Source of the DNA: Diprion similis
Lineage: Eukaryota > Arthropoda > Insecta > Hymenoptera > Diprionidae
Reading direction: 5' to 3'
DNA length: 64,000 nucleotides
NCBI RefSeq assembly: GCF_021155765.1
Contig: NC_060112.1
Coordinates: forward strand, 22,904,501-22,968,500
The notes under the pieces were generated by a model. It had not been told where the DNA came from and did no database searches. It saw nothing but the letters and a program-made list of their open reading frames with translations. Of the stretch, positions 62,701 to 64,000 are shown piece by piece (within the stretch, counting starts at the first letter, position 1; each line of letters starts with the position of its first letter). Made by a program: the position numbers and the translations under genes.

Positions 62701-64000
62701 TGTAATACGACTCTCACCCTCATGGTTTTTATTCAAGGTCCCGAAAATTTAATTGAAGTCCATTTTTAATGATTTATACCAATGGAAAAATAAAGCATAT
62801 GATAGGTTTCAAAAGAATTTTGTAATTCGAATTATCTGTGATACATTAGAAAAATTTTATACAATTGGTTTATAATTTTCTGCATCTTTTTTTTCACCCA
62901 CTTTAAGATTATCTTTACATTGTTTCAGGTGACTCACAAAGTATCGGGTCAAGTTATGGTCTTGAAAATGAACCAACTGCCAGCTAACAGGCCAAACATG
63001 CTCAAAGAAGTTCAATTGATGAATAAACTGAGTCATCCGAATATATTGAGGTAATTGACGATTCTCCGCAGAATGCTTGCCTCCTAGTAAATTCGTGAGT
63101 AATCTCATACACTCCGGATTTACCAACCAAGCAACGTTCAATGGAAAATCGGTCGTACAATTGGTTAATGCAGTTTTTATTCAGTAATCATTCTGCACGT
63201 TTCTCATATGTGTACATAACCAGGGACACAGACCTTCGGTTAGTCCATACTTGGAAGCGAAGGTTACCGACTGTATACAGAAGTCTGATAGATATAACAA
63301 CCGTGGAAACAATACATGCAGTATTTTTCTTTTCAGACATTCTTCCTTCAATCCAATGCTGAATCGCTTTTTTTTTTGTTTGCAAGAAAAATTGGTTACC
63401 GAAATTTTTGAGCATTTCGATTTGGAGATATGGTTACAATATTGTCTACAAGATTTTTTATACCAGATTGTATCTTTGTAAAGCAGTAAATTTGAAAGGA
63501 TTGATGATTGTTGAATCAATTTTTTAATTACGCAACGTTATTACATCACCTTGTCGTTCTATAGAAGTGGAATGAGTTGAAATTTATACTCTAAAAGAGA
63601 TTGTCTGTCTTAGTTGGATGCAGTCAGGGTAAAAGTTATTTTCACAAGATATAAACAGAATTTTCCGTGAGAAATCTTATGACATTTGGCAGTGCAATTT
63701 TAGAACGATGCCATTTCATGCCAAACAAACAATATTTCAACAGTTGCATATTTTTTTCTTTCTCCATTATGTTTCTTTAGGAATGCATAAAAATTACCCA
63801 ACCAATTCTGAATTGTTTTTTTTTACAGGTTCATGGGAGTTTGTGTCCACGAGGGTCAGCTCCATGCTCTTACAGAATACATTAATGGTGGCAGCTTAGA
63901 ACAGCTGATTATGGCCAGACACGTCGCGCTACCTCATTTAGTGAGAATGAACCTTGCCAAAGACGTTGCTAGGGGAATGACCTACCTTCACAGTCGAGGT
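56769..64000 (+). CDS. TESK-family protein kinase (5' part, truncated by window end)
   Basis: TESK/LIMK-type kinases phosphorylate cofilin and regulate actin; the Drosophila homologue is center divider. The exons seen are 56769-57902, 62929-63050 and 63829 to beyond 64000. The kinase starts near residue 360 with [19 protein letters not shown], split by the first intron after Lys378. It continues with [14 protein letters not shown] (catalytic Lys391), [33 protein letters not shown] and [16 protein letters not shown]. This matches TESK almost residue by residue; the HRD and activation loop lie outside the window. The roughly 355-residue Ser/Pro/Asn-rich N-terminal extension has no recognised domain and is much longer than in human TESK1, as I recall it. 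The start is the first ATG in good context (AAACAAAATGT). Intron 1 is 5.0 kb. Confidence 0.93.
57903..62928 (+). other. Intron 1 of the TESK-like gene
   Basis: A 5-kb AT-rich intron bounded by GTAAAC and TTTCAG. It contains a partial duplication (59739-59900 and 60068-60210), a (TA)n run near 60810-60825, and a GGGATTTCCA decamer near 58247. No additional exon could be supported, although an alternative promoter cannot be excluded. Confidence 0.6.
59739..60210. repeat. Diverged direct duplication within TESK intron
   Basis: TAAGAATGTCTGAGATTTAG (59752) recurs as TAAGAATGTCTGAAATTTAG (60090). AACAGCCAATTC recurs as AAAGCCAACTCC, and ACTTCAACCTGA as ATTTCAGCCTCA. Two copies of about 150 bp lie roughly 340 bp apart. 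No coding content. Confidence 0.65.

Overview
The window looks like insect nuclear DNA. It is AT-rich and dominated by long non-coding stretches, with GT-AG introns mostly between about 60 bp and a few hundred bp, and many microsatellites. The recognisable proteins (Twist, UBE2J2, PINK1, a p25-alpha/TPPP protein, LRRC34, haspin, a TESK-type kinase) all have animal orthologues. Hymenoptera, perhaps a sawfly-like lineage, is my best guess from the overall look and from TTAGG-type arrays, but the sequence alone does not prove it. No bacterial, viral or CRISPR content was recognised.

Region 1 (1-19.3 kb) has no supportable gene. It is the upstream flank of twist and holds candidate regulatory DNA: a perfect palindromic kappaB/Dorsal-type site at 7281, an E-box cluster at 11.1-11.3 kb, a CTCF-like site at 13.16 kb, and GAGA-type purine/pyrimidine tracts just before the gene. 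It also holds dispersed repeats and a small inverted-repeat element at 16.7 kb.

Region 2 (19.3-27.4 kb) is the mesoderm regulator twist on the + strand, in two coding exons: the bHLH in exon 1 and the C-terminal WR motif alone in exon 2. An AT-rich downstream stretch follows that may be partly 3' UTR. It contains a 381-bp MITE-like element at 23.27 kb and a 20-base G run. Region 3 (27.4-36.1 kb) is another gene-poor spacer, with an unusual inverted-plus-tandem repeat carrying TTAGG units and CRE-like sites at 29.5-29.7 kb.

Region 4 (36.1-54.2 kb) is gene-dense. UBE2J2 (-) and PINK1 (+) diverge. A TPPP-like gene (-) and LRRC34 (+) are head-to-head about 120 bp apart. LRRC34 then converges tail-to-tail with haspin (-). 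Region 5 (54.2-64 kb) is a haspin/TESK intergenic interval followed by the 5' part of a TESK-type kinase (+), which has a long N-terminal extension and a 5-kb intron and runs off the window.

The gene models were built by hand: I joined exons at consensus splice sites that keep the reading frame and give continuous family-like protein. UBE2J2 and PINK1 both act in ubiquitin and organelle quality control, and haspin is a mitotic histone kinase. LRRC34 and TESK-family genes have testis-linked expression in vertebrates, but nothing in the sequence shows that these neighbours work together.
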